Assembly (NCBI RefSeq): GCF_029227915.1
Contig: NC_079887.1
Location: 13,268,001-13,332,000 of the forward strand
Direction of reading: 5' to 3'
Origin: Hydractinia symbiolongicarpus
Taxonomy: Eukaryota; Cnidaria; Hydrozoa; Anthoathecata; Hydractiniidae
DNA length: 64,000 bases
The notes beneath the pieces were generated by a model that made no database searches, was not told the DNA's origin, and worked only from the letters and a program-made list of their open reading frames with translations. Position 1 is the first letter of the stretch. Each line of letters begins with the position of its first letter. Shown here in pieces: positions 24,549 through 37,307 of the stretch. The position numbers and the translations under genes are program-made.

Positions 24549-27500
24549 TATTCTAGTACGCTTGATGATGTCAACAAATTCATAAAATCTTTATAAAACC
24601 CTTTACCTCTAAAACATTTGCTTCTATCTTTTTTTTATCTAGGCGTAATACTTTCGGTTTATTTAAAAAGAATTTTACTGACGAAAGGCCATAACTAAAC
24701 ACATTAAATGCATTGTTTAAAAGAAATTATCGTTTTTAAAGGCTGTGGCATCGGTTGGATAAGAAAGTCATTTAGGTTTTAATGAATCTTGATTGCAATT
24801 TTACATCGTGTTTAAATCAATTCTTAACTTCATCTAGACAGGGTATTTTTTTTCGCCTCAAGTTTGGCAAAGTTGACCGGTATGCTTTAAAAAAGTAAAG
24901 ATGCTATAACACTTTCAGACATTTATAAGTTTTATGATGGGTTTTATAGCGCACAAATTAGTCATTGGATTGGAATTGCTCATGTACTAACAATTTTATT
25001 AATTTTTCTTATAAAATTAACTTTGATGTTACATTAAAACTACAAAAAGCATTGAAGCTATCAGACATTTTTTTGACATGCTTACACAAGTTAAACGTAA
25101 GCTGTGTCATTAATTCTAAGAGTTTAGAAATGTAAAAAGGAAATGTAAAAGATAATCTTTCGTTTTTCACTTTAAGTATGTAAAAGATTTACACCATCAT
25201 TTGTTTCTACCTAAAGCCGTCAAAACCACTTAATGTCGTCACCCTTTTGAAATGACGCCCTCACTACATTATGTCGTTATAATGACGTAATGGTAAAACA
25301 TTATAAACTTATAAACGACAGACCAGAAAGAACTTAAGTAGGGCCACTAAAATTTATAGATCGAAACTAAAAAGTGATATAGCTTCCTGAAGGTACAAGA
25401 AAACAGAATCTAGAAAAATATACAAAATTTATTTTAATGGAACAAAGGTTAAGAATAATAAGGATAATAAACATTCTTTTTGAATATGGATTAATAGCTA
25501 TATATTTTTTAGTTGTTGTGATACAAAGGCGTGAACTCAAATTTATTTATTATAACATTTTTTTAAAAACGAAGCTTTTTGTAAGTATACTGACATCATC
25601 AGCTATTAAAAACTTTAAAAAAAATAATAGCCATATATGCTGCAGCATATAGTAGACTTCGTTTGCTTGAAATTGGAAGAGCGCTGAAGGGATTCATTCA
25701 ACAAATAATTCCTTAGACTTATTTAATACGTATACTAAAAGCTACCCTGAGTAAAGAAAAAGATTTAAATTTATTAACACAGCTGTTCCTTCAAAAATCC
25801 AAAATTGCCACTGGGTTTTGGCAATAATTTTTCGTCTTTGAACCTAATTTCTTGCCTCCTGCTACTTCGTTGGTGAACTTAAGCACTGCTGAGTACCATT
25901 TAATGCTCTTCATATGTGTCTATATTTTTTGATGATATAAAAATGAGTTATGAATAGGAGATAAAATGTCGCCCTTTCTCCCTCGCAGCAACGTTATTTC
26001 GTGTCTAACGAAGTATAAGGGTTAACACTTTTTCAACTTAGAAAAATATGCTCTTGCGACAACATTAAATATAGTTCTTCTAAACTCCCTAGATGTTGTT
26101 TTTAGCTACCTATTATTATACATACGCATGTTAATAAGTTTAAATACCTGGTGATACATATTGACTTATTTGTTTCAAGTAATTGCGCGCGTTTAAAAGT
26201 AATTAGTGTGTTTAAAAATTAATGCCTACGCAAAAACAATTACTCAATTGCAATGGACAAGCGCTGGAAAAAAGTTAAGAGTTCGCGTCAAAATAGTCTT
26301 AAGAATTTTAATAAACTTTATAAAAGACACTTATGTATGAACGTTTTCTAATCCATTCAACCAGTGGTGTTTAAATGGCAAGCTGGTATAATTCCTTATT
26401 TTATTTATCATTATATTTACGCTTTCTATATGTTTTTGGGTGCATACATATCGTCAATTGGCTCAGTCTGTTTGAGCGTATTTTTTGCTGACCTTATTTT
26501 TATACTATATGCTTTTTCACCCTTGAATTATTATTGATGATTAATTTCTGAGTAAGAGCATCATAATAGTAAAATGCCCACAACTTTGCACTGACTAACG
26601 CATTCTGGTGTGTACAGTTACTATGACGATTTCGACATTTTCTGGATGATTATAATAATTTTAAAATAGCCTACATTATTTATCAGGCTAATTAACTAAG
26701 TAACAGAAATTTTACGAGGTGATAAAATTAGAATAAAAAATATTTAAGATAGGTCGTGAAAAATAGTAAAAATACCATTACCGTAAATGCTACAATTTTT
26801 GGCGTAAAAATGGCTTAAATAATATTCTTATGGAAATGGTAATACGAACTATTTATCTTACATATACTTCAAACACTATTCGAATATTTTCTGTGAGGTT
26901 TTAAATCCGCATTAATGTATGTTGATCACCAATTAGTTAAAAAGGTGTTGCTCAGGAGATATATCGGTGATAGAAAGAAAATATAAATCAACATAGAAAG
27001 GGAATATTATTCTTAGAAATAATGTCATTTCTGATTTCAATGTCATTATTTTATTGATGTTTACACGTGATCACAATAAAAGCAGCGTTTTACAGTTGTT
27101 TCAATTTTTGGAAACAAGTGCATTACAAAAACAAACAAAAAAATTATAAGGAATTCTCAAAAAGAATTTTTTATATTTTTATCGTTAATATAAGGAACCT
27201 TATAGCAGATATGAAATTACTTTTAACTTTATTTGGTACGGGTTTTTTTTAATAAACTTTGCACACTTCTAGTACGTCACAAAAATAATTCTTCGTTTAA
27301 CTTGAATCTGTCCATAATGCCATTATCTGCTGGAAATTCAACTAATTCAGTTCGAGAAACTTTAACATTCTGTTAACATTTTCTGACAGCCATATTGAAG
27401 TTGTCTAACATGTTTTACGGTTTCGCATGTAAAACCGAAAAAAATTCCCGAAAATTTGATTTTCCCGACTTTTGGGTAAAATCCAAAAAAAAAAAAAAAA

Positions 27501-28133
27501 TTTGGATTGATCACGTTTCCAAAATTTGCAGAATTGATTAAACAAGGTTGTGTGATGGAGTTTAAAGTTCTAAGGATAATCCTAACAAAACTTCATATAA
27601 CCTGATTATCACGGAAAAATCACGCAATTATTGCGTCACAAAAAACATTTTGGCGAGGCAGCGGCGAGTCTGGGACAAAGAAGGAGAAAATTGTGCTTAA
27701 TAAAATGGTAAAAAAGCTGCAGCATAGCTTTTTCAAAGTAAAAAGTTAATAAAAAGCATTACTAAGCAATGAAAGTATAGCAAAAGACATAAAGGTCGTA
27801 TATAAAACTTTGGTTTATTGAGACAAATCTTATTACACCAAGATAAACTGTGCATTTGAGGGTCACGTGACGGGGCTTCCTCCATTTACTTATATACATA
27901 CCCACTGCTTTGCCAATTTGCTAACTTGCCTGGGCAAACAATAAAAATAAAAACAATAAGCGCCACCAAAATTCAATTATATTTTATACACAACTTCACC
28001 CGTGTTACTACATAAATTATGTATCCACCCATATTATCGAGCACCACTTTTCAACGTGTGTCATGTTATGCTGTCGTTACAAGTTAAACTTATTCTTCTA
28101 GCTCAGTTTCCACATAACAGGTTGAAATGTATT
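24549..28133. other. Intergenic region between pseudogenes C and D
   Basis: AT-rich, with no family exon that I can support. It contains a solo end of the TTAA element at 27223 and a 17-A run near 27485. Confidence 0.55.
27223..27255. mobile_element. Solo end related to the TTAA element
   Basis: TTAACTTTATTTGGTACGGG resembles the terminus of the 46758-47477 element. No matching second end was found nearby, so this is a fragment or a chance match. Confidence 0.4.
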
Positions 28134-30620
28134 TTACAGAATGTGCTCACTATTTCCCTCCGTCTCTGTACAACGGCTCATTAAATATATCATTGGGATG
28201 TCCGAAAGTTTCACCGCTGCCACACGGTGTGAAAATTGAGCATATACTTGGTTATTAGTACCATTTGCTATGTTCAATTCTTTGTAAACATCTGTCAGTT
28301 GCAAAAGTTTCAGTAGTAATACAAAAATTTCGAATTAAAATACATTTTTGTAGTACCAAAAGTGAAAAAAAATAAACTGGCGTCTGGTGGCTTCTATAAT
28401 TTTGTGTAAGAGAAACCATGTGTAGATCTAAATACAATTTTTGTTATAACAATAGAGAGAACCTAAATCATCAGCATCAGCGTCAACTATCTGTCAATGG
28501 AAATTGGAAATTAAAGTGATAACATAGCAATAACAATGTATACCTTGTGTGGCATAGTTGTTGTCATTTGCTGGTGCCCTATCTTGATTCTTTATCACAT
28601 ATGCGGCATTTTCTACCGCTGATATGGATGCCTAAAAGGCTGTTATTTTATTTATTGTATTCTAGTTCGCCATTGTCACTATTGGCTTGTTTAATTAGGG
28701 ATATAAATTTAAGCGTTCCAAATTTTTTCTTTATTTGCTCCTTCTACAATTCCTGTACTGTACTGAACTTGGTATCAATATTTGATGTTGCAATGTGAAA
28801 ATGTTACAAACTGTTGAATGCTACTTACGTATTATGCAATTTGGAAATTGTAACCTACTGCAAAAATAGTTAATTGATGCTTTGTATCATATCTAAATAT
28901 TGCTCCAAAACTTCTATTTTAAAATCACTTTCTGTCTAGGTTGTCGAGCTTTGTAGATGTTAGCTATTCTTACCGTGACACCTCTATATTTTCCAAGATT
29001 ATAGCGACAAAGATTGCCCCACTGATCGCACCTATAATAACATTGAAGTTATGTGGCATTCCTTCAGTTATGTTTTTGCTTGCCTCTGTTGACGGATTTG
29101 CAGCGTTATTTATCGCTGTTGATGTCGCAATTGCCGTGGATGCCATTGTCCTGACAGTCATTGTCGAAGAAATCTTTATTGCAGGTCTTGCTGTCGGCTC
29201 CCATGGTGATGTTGATAAGGGTAACAAATTTGTATTATCTAATAATAAAAGTCTGTCCTGGAAATCTATGATTAATAAGCTAATATTTAAGACTAAGTTT
29301 TGAAGACGGACTATTTAAAAGACAATTTGGACCCTCAAGTGATACTTTGATTCCACGGTTTACTTACAAATATACGTCCCCACAATCTTTAGTTTGTAAC
29401 AGGACACATCATTGCACACAGAACTTAACTTCATTAATCTTCCTTAGACTTTTAGCACAGGATTAAGCTAAAAAGTGTCCATATTCAGTCAGAATAACAT
29501 TTTATTTATAATGTAGATTCGTCCGTGATGCTAATTTACAAACCTGAAAAAAAATCTTATCAATTTGTTCACTTATATATTATGCAGCAATATCAATGCG
29601 TGAATCTAGAAGCTCCCAAAACGAGGCAGTGTAATTCCACAACATTATTGACTAATGGCAAGAGTTGGTTATGTTTATGTCATGACTAATTTCTCCATTC
29701 AATTCACCTCCTGGATATTGTGCAATCAGAATAAGCTTGTCTCATTCTAATAATGAGAGATATATTATTAAAATGAGCGGTAAGTCTGGCTATGTATTTG
29801 AAATGAGCAGAAAAACAAAATGTTAAGAAAATATCCACCTGGTTAAATATTTTCATAAGAAAAATAACAAAGTACATCATTAACAATTTCGAAAGTTCTG
29901 TGCAGTTTTGTTGCATCTATAGTAGCCCCTGACATTTTTTGTTTCTTCCCATATCGTATCATGAATATTGTTACATTTATTCTCGGTCACGTTGTGTATG
30001 TCATCCCTGATTGCTCTGTATACTACTATTGTCTTCACGAAGTAAAAATAAAACACAAAGCTGATAGAAATGCTTGTATATTTTCACATCTCAATCCAGA
30101 GTTTAACAAGATACTGAACAGCAATTTAACAAATGATATAAGCTTTACATCATTGATAGTTTTATAAAGTTTTTTCATTTAATCACTGTCGCAAACAAAA
30201 CTTTCTGTGTAATAAAGAAACTTCAATATAAGGAAATTGGTCTATACTAGTATTTCTTTTACTAACATGCAATTGACCGTTTCAAAGGTCGTGGCACAAG
30301 GAAGTCATTACAATTAAAATAAATGTTCCGTGGAACTTCATGACATGTTTCATCTAATTATTGAAATCGATATTGTGATACCTTCAATTGCATTAATATA
30401 TAAGTGTTCTCGTATCTTGGTATATGTTAAACCATCCAGCCGCTTGAGATATCCAACTGCATGTTTTATATAATGTTTGCTTGTAAATTTAAAACCAAAA
30501 TTTAATGAACAGCTTGCCAACGCTTAGATCATTTAGAAAAACGGAGTCAGAGTCAGAGGCCTATTAAGTGCAGGTGCAACAACAAGTAGCTACAATCCTA
30601 CACAAAAATATTGAACAATT
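27972..30620. repeat. Tandem duplication unit containing pseudogene D
   Basis: Gene D, its 3' flank and part of its 5' flank align throughout with 30687-33745 (gene E). Divergence by eye is clearly higher than in the 1-6151 / 17619-22716 pair, so this duplication looks older. Confidence 0.85.
28134..30089 (-). pseudogene. Gene D: heavily damaged pseudogene, tandem sister of gene E
   Basis: Exons align one-to-one with intact gene E. Exon 1 is 29839-30089; its ATG (30087-30089) is followed at once by TGA, and it is 251 nt against 250 in E, so it is frameshifted. Exon 2 (29544-29710) contains TAG and TAA. Exon 3 (29368-29467) contains TAA where E has GAA. Exon 4 (28974-29238) is open, but its helix is cut short by charged residues (VIIGAISGAIFVAIIL, then ENIEVSR). 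I could not place exon 5. Exon 6 is 28544-28631 and intact. Exon 7 starts at 28427 and lacks a good donor. Exon 8 (about 28134-28293) has lost its acceptor AG, keeps YKEL but has YAQF in the second ITAM half, then is frameshifted. With this many independent lesions it cannot make a full receptor. Confidence 0.85.
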
Positions 30621-30807
30621 GGGTCGATACTGGTGTCATCTTACTTACATGGACAAACTATGAAATAGAAACAAGAAACGTCACTAAAGGTTAATTATAT
30701 TTTATTAACAATATCACCTGTATTTTCACTTAAATTATTTATCCACACATATTATCCAACATCAATTTTTAGCGTGTGTCACATGATATTACATGTTATC
30801 GTTAAAC

Positions 30808-33240
30808 TTATTCTTCCGGCACAGTTTCCACATATACAGGTTCAGATGTATTTGACAGAACATGTTCATCAATTTCGCCAGTCTCTATCTCAGTTTCAAA
30901 ATACAACGGCTCGTTAAACATATCATTCTTATGTTCGAAAGTTTCACCGTTATTGCGGTATGACAATTGGGAATATTCTCGGTCATTAGTTCCATTTGCA
31001 ATGTCCAATTCTTTATAAACATTATCTGTCGACTGAAAAAGTTGCAAAAGTAAAGCAGTATTGGGAGTAAATTACATAGTTGCAAATAAACAAAAGCAGA
31101 CGCAAAAGAAATTGATACCTTGTCACTCCTTTGATTTTGTGAATGTGAAACCATCTGTAGATCTAAGTACAATTTTTTAAAAAGCAACTTTAATCATTAG
31201 CATCAACGTCAACTGTATTTCCCAATAGAATGAAGCTAAAATGATGGCATGTACAGTAGCAATGTATACCTGGTGTGGCGTAGTCATAGTCATTTGCTGG
31301 CGCGCTGTGTTGATTCTTTATCATATATGCGGCATTATTCACCGCAGGTGTGGATGCCTAAATGTCAAGCGTTCAAAACAGCATTAAAAATTCTAAAAAC
31401 TTAGATAAATGTCAAGTATTGTGTATCCCGTTTCATATGCTTTTCAATAAACACTTACCTTACTTCTGTTTAATTTTCTTCGCCTAGAATTCAAACAGTG
31501 AAACATATTAATATGCAAATATAGCAAGTAATGTTAAGTAATTCGCAGTTTTCTGCAGTCTCTTTAACATCAATAATTTTTACTTAACTGTTAGAAATAT
31601 ATAAGCAGTGCTATTTGGTGTTTGATCTTTTACTACAAGATTGTGTGTTTATTAAAAACTGAAAAAGTTCAATCTATTAAAAGTTTAAACATTCGTGCAC
31701 TTTAAGAATCATCCCCGTAGTTACTTTGAACTTAATAATACTTTAATTCAAATTTGACATTGTCAGAATTGGCTTGCTAATTTAGTTTCAAAATTGTAAG
31801 CTTCCTAATTTTTCTTAAACGTCAATTTTCTCTACTGCAATTCACCAGAATTACCGATCTTAATATCAATGTATCGGTAATGTCAAAATGACGACATATT
31901 ACTATTGGATGCCGGTTAAGCATTATGCAAGTGGGACATTGTAACCTACTGCAAAAAATGGTTAACTGATGCTTTGTGCCATATCTAAAAGTTACTCCGA
32001 AACTTTTATTCTGGAATCACTTTTGTCTAGGTTCGTCGAGGTTGGAAATGTTAACTATTCTTACCGTAAAACAATCGTAATTGCCCAGATGAAGAGGATT
32101 AGGATTACACCACTGACCGCACCTATAATAACCGTCATGTTATTTTTGTTCGCATTTTTATTTAATGTTCTTGAAAATTTTGATATTGTGGTCAATGACA
32201 TTCTTTCAGTTGTGTTTTTGCCTGATGCATCTGTTGAGGGATTTGCAGTTTTAGTCCTCGTTGTTAGTGTCGCAATTGCCTCTGATGTCATTGTCTTGAC
32301 TGTCGACATCGTAGAAATCTTCATTGTAGGTCTTGTTGTCGATTCCGTTGGTGATGTTAATGGTGGTGAAATTGTATTATCTAATAATAACACTATTTAC
32401 GGTCAATGTATATGAATAGATAAGCCATTATTTAAGACAAAATTTCGAAGACGGACTATATAGAAGACTATTTTTTCGACTGTCAACAGATACTTCAATT
32501 CTACACCATACTTACAAATATGCGTCCCCAAAATTTTCAGAATGTAACAGGACACATAACCACAAACAGAATTTAACTTCATTAATCTTCCTTCGACTTT
32601 TCGCACAGGATCAAACTAAAAAATTCCCATATTCAGCCATTTAGAATAAGAATTTATTTAAAACGTAGATTCGTCCGTGATATTAATTTACAAACCTGAA
32701 AAGAAATCTTGTCAAGTTGTGCACTTCTATATTCTGTAGTAACGTCAACGATTGAATCTAGAAGCTCCCACAACGAGGCAGTGTAATTCCACAACATTAT
32801 TGACTTATGACAAGAGTTAGTTATGTTTATGTCATGGCTAATTTCACCATTCAATTCACCTCCTGGATATTGTGCAATCAGAATATGGCCGTCGCATTCT
32901 AATAATCAAAGATATGTTATTAAAGTGAGCGGTAAGTCTTGCTATGTAATTCAAATGAGCAGAAACACAAAATGCTAAGAAAATATCCACCTGGTGAAAT
33001 CTCTTCATAAGAAAAACAACCAGGTACATCATTAACAATTTTAAAAGTTCTGTGCAATTTGTTGCAACTACAGTGGCCTCTGACATTTTTTCTTTCTACC
33101 CATATCGTATCATGAATATTATTACATTCATTCTCTTTCACGTTTTGTATTACATCCCTGATTGCTCTGTATACTTCTATTGTCTTCACAAAATAAAAAC
33201 AAAATACCAAGCTGATACAAATGCTTGTAAATTTTATCAT
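30808..33240 (-). CDS. Gene E: intact ITAM-bearing type I membrane receptor, 404 aa
   Basis: Exons: 32991-33240, 32696-32862, 32516-32615, 32065-32380, 31459-31483, 31270-31357, 31119-31162, 30808-31032; one open frame with the family phases. The acceptor of exon 2 could also be three bases further on (32859). The start MIKFTSICISLVFCFYF aligns with gene B's signal peptide; an upstream in-frame ATG would add 35 residues. The ectodomain has C-x17-C-x-C-x15-C, exon 2 lacks the usual leading Cys, and exon 3 has VCGYVSC. The stalk is about 75 residues, Thr/Ser/Pro-rich, and the helix is at about 255-277 (VIIGAVSGVILILFIWAITIV) followed by RRRKLNRSK. The tail has NDYDYATP in exon 6, an ITAM (Y336-KEL-x10-Y350-SQL), then PLYFET and PVYVET. 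Its sister D, just downstream in the same orientation, is dead. Probably a surface signalling receptor; ligand unknown. Confidence 0.82.
30964..31026 (-). other. ITAM of gene E (DNVYKEL-x10-YSQL)
   Basis: Asp is at -3, the spacer is ten residues, and both halves are Yxx[LI]. The position at the start of exon 8 is the same as in every other member. Confidence 0.85.
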
Positions 33241-34911
33241 CTCAATCCAGAACTTAACAGAGATACACAACAGCAATTTAACATGTAATATAAACTTTAC
33301 ATCATTGACAGTTCTATAAAGGTTTTTACATTTAATCACTGTCACAGCTTTAAAAAAAAACTTTCTATTTAATGAATAATTTTTAATGAAAGCAACTTTC
33401 TGTTTAATAAAGAAAGTTTAATGAAAGCAAACTGATCTCGTTTAGTATTTCTTTTATTTACATGTAATTAACCCTTTTAAAGGTCGTGGCACAAAGAAGT
33501 CATTACAATTAAAATGAATTCCGTGAAAATTTATGACATGTTTCATCTAATTATTAAAATCGATATTGTGATACTTTCAATCTCATTATTATATAAGTGT
33601 TGGTATTTCAGTATATGTTAAACCATCCCGCTATCCCGCAATTACACTCTGATCATTTAAAAGATCTGAAATGAGAGTGAGTTGACCAACTAATTTGCAG
33701 CTCAGGCAAAAACTAGCTACAATCCTAGACAAAAATATTGATACAAAGGAAGTTTTTTCGTTATTGTTCAAATACGTGGAAAAACTTTACACGATGAATG
33801 CTCCACAGCCGACAGGCTGCACAGTCGCTACCTAAAGCAGAAAGACAGTGTTTAGAATGTGTAATTCTCTAGCACGCTCGCACTACAAATTAATTCACGT
33901 CGTAACCCTCAGGACCCCAAAATTTGTGCAAAATTATCATGCTGGCGTCAACAACAAATATCACATGAACAATTATACTTTGACGAGTGGAAAAAGCGTT
34001 AAGTTAATATAGAAATAGCCTATGGAATTACTTGTGGTGGAGAACTTAATGATAGTATGTAACTAAACAATACTCTAGCTTATCGACTATTGGCCACATA
34101 TATTTTGAGAAGAATGTTCTTTATTATATAGTAGGGGATAACTTTACATGAACTAAATACTCAGAATTGCTTATTTGAATTGCTGTCTATTTTTTTAAAC
34201 AGTAGGAGATAAAATAAAAGAAGAACTGGTAATGACTCCTCCTCATTAAAGCGTTTCATAGCATAACATCAGCAAAGAAATGCAAAAAACTTATTTTATA
34301 TTATCATTCACAAACTCCTGTTGATATAAGTGTTTTTCTTTTTACTCTTACCAGAGAATTAAAAAAATCTATAGCCGTCAAAGTCTACTCATTGTTTCCT
34401 TTCTACTTCTTTATGAAGTTGAAATATTCTGTTCCGGATTGCGACCCCAAACGTTAAGATTTTGTATTTAGATCAATGCCTGACTTTTTTATTCTGACTT
34501 TTGTGTAAATAATTTTTGTCGTGAAAATCTCTTAGCGAAAAAAAAACTGTAACCTTTTGATGCAAGAAGTGAATATCTAAGTAAAAAGGTTACAAACCGA
34601 GAACATGTTTGTTGTGCAGCTATAATAGCGGTCGTAGTGAGAGAGTTGAAAAATTGAAAAAAAGAGGTTATGGGCAAGGGTCCTCATGTTGCAACAGTGG
34701 CTGGTAAATACAAGTTACTTTAGAATCTACTTTGAAAGCATGCATACAGGTTAAGAAGCAAGAAGCAATCAAATGTATTAAATATTATAACAGCTTCTTA
34801 TCATTACAATAATTCGTTTCAGAATATTTTCTATGTGCCCAATTCTTGTGAAGTTCCTCACGTGCAAGGTTATGTGGAAGAGTGACTAAAAACCAGAGTT
34901 AGATTTTCTAT
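33241..34911. other. Short intergenic region between genes E and F
   Basis: Contains gene E's presumed promoter and the 5' flank repeat at 33700-34045. No exon seen. Confidence 0.55.
33700..34045. repeat. 5' flank of gene E related to 5' flank of gene A
   Basis: Partner of 8445-8800. It lies 460-800 bases upstream of gene E's start. A shorter piece of the same sequence (CTACAATCCTACACAAAAATA) recurs near 30590, upstream of pseudogene D. Confidence 0.65.
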
Positions 34912-37276
34912 TTACTTTTTAAAGGCTGACGTATACTCTGTCCCAGTAGTGGCGTATTCAGGCTCAGTTTCTACGTAAATTCGTTCATCTTCTACATGTT
35001 TTGGTAGATTGGGAGTACATTCAGGCTCGGTTTCCAAGTAAACCGGCTCATTGATTGGATCGCTTGAGTGTATCTCTTCTTTTGTTGAGAATGCTAATTC
35101 CTCATATTCTCCCTCTATGTTTTCCTGCAACACTAAGCTGTTGTACATATTTTCATTGTCCTGTAAAGGAAAAGAAACTGATGTAAAAGAAATGCCGTAG
35201 AAATTGAAAATCATTTGCAGTCTGGCTTATGTTGCACAATCTGGTGAAGAAATATCACAAATGCCATTTTGACAAGAAAGGTGCAACCTCACATATAAAT
35301 TGGGGGAATGGGGGGCGGAATTTCAAAGACATTAACCGCAAACTATGAAGGATGCTGTTTCTATCTAGACAACACACACAAAAGTTCTCTCATATTCATA
35401 GAAGACATAAGTTATTTTTGGTTAGACATACTTAGATGGTATTTTTTTTTTGATTTTCTCAGTGTATCCTAATTCCCCGATTTCTCACGCTTTTTTGGCC
35501 TACAACCCTGCTCAAGTAAATATTTTTCGCAGCCTAACGTCTTCAGAATGCAGGCAAAAAGATGATATTTCAAAATTGTGAAAAAAAATCTTTCCAAATA
35601 ATACATCCGGGGTTGAAGTATAGTTACATATACCTTAGCTTCAGCAACAGATACGCCACTTGTTCCTCTTACATCTAGATGAAAAAGGATGTTTACAATA
35701 CAAATGGAAGGTGTTGAATTAAAGAAAGAAAGTATCGATGTTCATGCAAAAATTTTTAGTTCCAAGATAAGAGAAGTGCATTGTGTGTAAAATTTTCTCT
35801 TGCATTTTTTTAAACAAGACTGAAAAAGAAAGTAAATAAATAAATATAATTACCTTCACAACATGCATATTCTGGAGTGGAGTAAGAATTTTCATTCTGT
35901 ATGTTTAATGATGGATTCACATCTTCATAAATTGCATTCATTATACAGGTCGGGGACTACAGATAAAAAGAAGAGCATGCTTTATAATATCGCATGGGAG
36001 TAATGAATATTAAACCACAGATATTACAAGGTGTAATGTGTCAACAGTGATGGTCTGATAAGACCTCTTTTATTATTACTTTCATAACTTCTATTATTAC
36101 TTTTTATTATCGATCTTTTTATTTATTTCTACTGGACAAATAATATTGTTCTTCTTAACTTCTTCAACTTATTCTACACTTATTCTAAATTTGTAGAAAC
36201 ATATCCGAAAACCGCACTATTTATCAACTATCCGAGTAAAATATCCTAGATTAAGTTGCTTCTAGCGTGATAAGGAAGCTCTGGTTGGTGAAAGTAACCA
36301 CAATTTAGGTGTTTTTTTAAAAAAATATTATATCTCTATGTCCCAGTTAATTGACGAAGTAACATAATGTGCAAAATTTTTTTCAATATTCTGGAAAACA
36401 AAGTTTATTTTGATAATTAATGGTAATTCACTTAATTAGTAAATGATAGTAATGAATGATAGTAAATGATAAAATGCTCACGACAACAAAAAAAAATTTT
36501 TGGTATAATTTATATGTCTTTTTCTACGAAAATGTTTCCAATTTTTTTTTTTTATTACATTCACTTATGGACATATAAACAGCGGCCAAGTTATTCACCA
36601 CACCATACCTAAAAAGTCTAAGTTCAAGGTCTAAACAGCCTTTACCAACCTTATATAATACTAGTTGTCTGTATGCTAATATATAATCCTGAGGTTTTGT
36701 AATGAAAAACGCCATTAAAACTTCACTTATAATAGTTGGAATAACCCCCGTCCACGTAATTTTCATCAATTATTGTAAACAGACGGAAGGGATGCATGTA
36801 ATAAAGATGCGGGGAGTATGTACAACAGGCGATAGCCGTGAAATTTTATAACAGCATACCTTCTTTGTTTCTTTATGTTTTAATCTAAAAGTAAATTATC
36901 TTTTTAACTAAATGACGCTTTAAAGAAGCCATTCAGTGCGAAAGAATTCTACGCTTTAACAGGAAATATGAGCTCACCGTCTTATCATGAAAATCACTAT
37001 CAGCAACAGAATGAAACCTATACTGCAGGAGATACCTATGATAATATTTCTGTCGATCTTTGATATATTATCTGTGGCTGAGGTATAGTAAGTAGTAGGT
37101 GAAGTTGTTCCGGGGTTTAACGTTAATGGCAGGCCAGTTGTTGATATCATTGATTTTGGTGAGGTTGTGTGTGGCAATACTGATATTGGTGAAGTTGATA
37201 CAGAAAGAATTGAATCCGGTAATGTTGTTATAATTTGGGTTGATTTTTGTGTTATTATTTTAGCATGTGTTGACAC

Positions 37277-37307
<31 letters not shown>

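Larger units (their letters stand above)
30687..33745. repeat. Tandem duplication unit containing gene E
   Basis: Direct-orientation partner of 27972-30620. The 3' flanks both run through a TCACC-TGT-rich stretch and a TTATCCA-CA-ATTATC motif before the coding tail begins. Confidence 0.85.

Noticed and set aside
26140-26165. Possible relic of an exon 1 donor (ATCACCAG/GTATTT on the minus strand)
   Set aside because: No upstream Cys block or open frame accompanies it; the match is too short.
35634-35956. Calling the YEDV and YAxx tyrosines in exons 6-7 ITIMs
   Set aside because: The residue at -2 is Ala or otherwise outside the [SIVLT] requirement, so the inhibitory consensus is not met.
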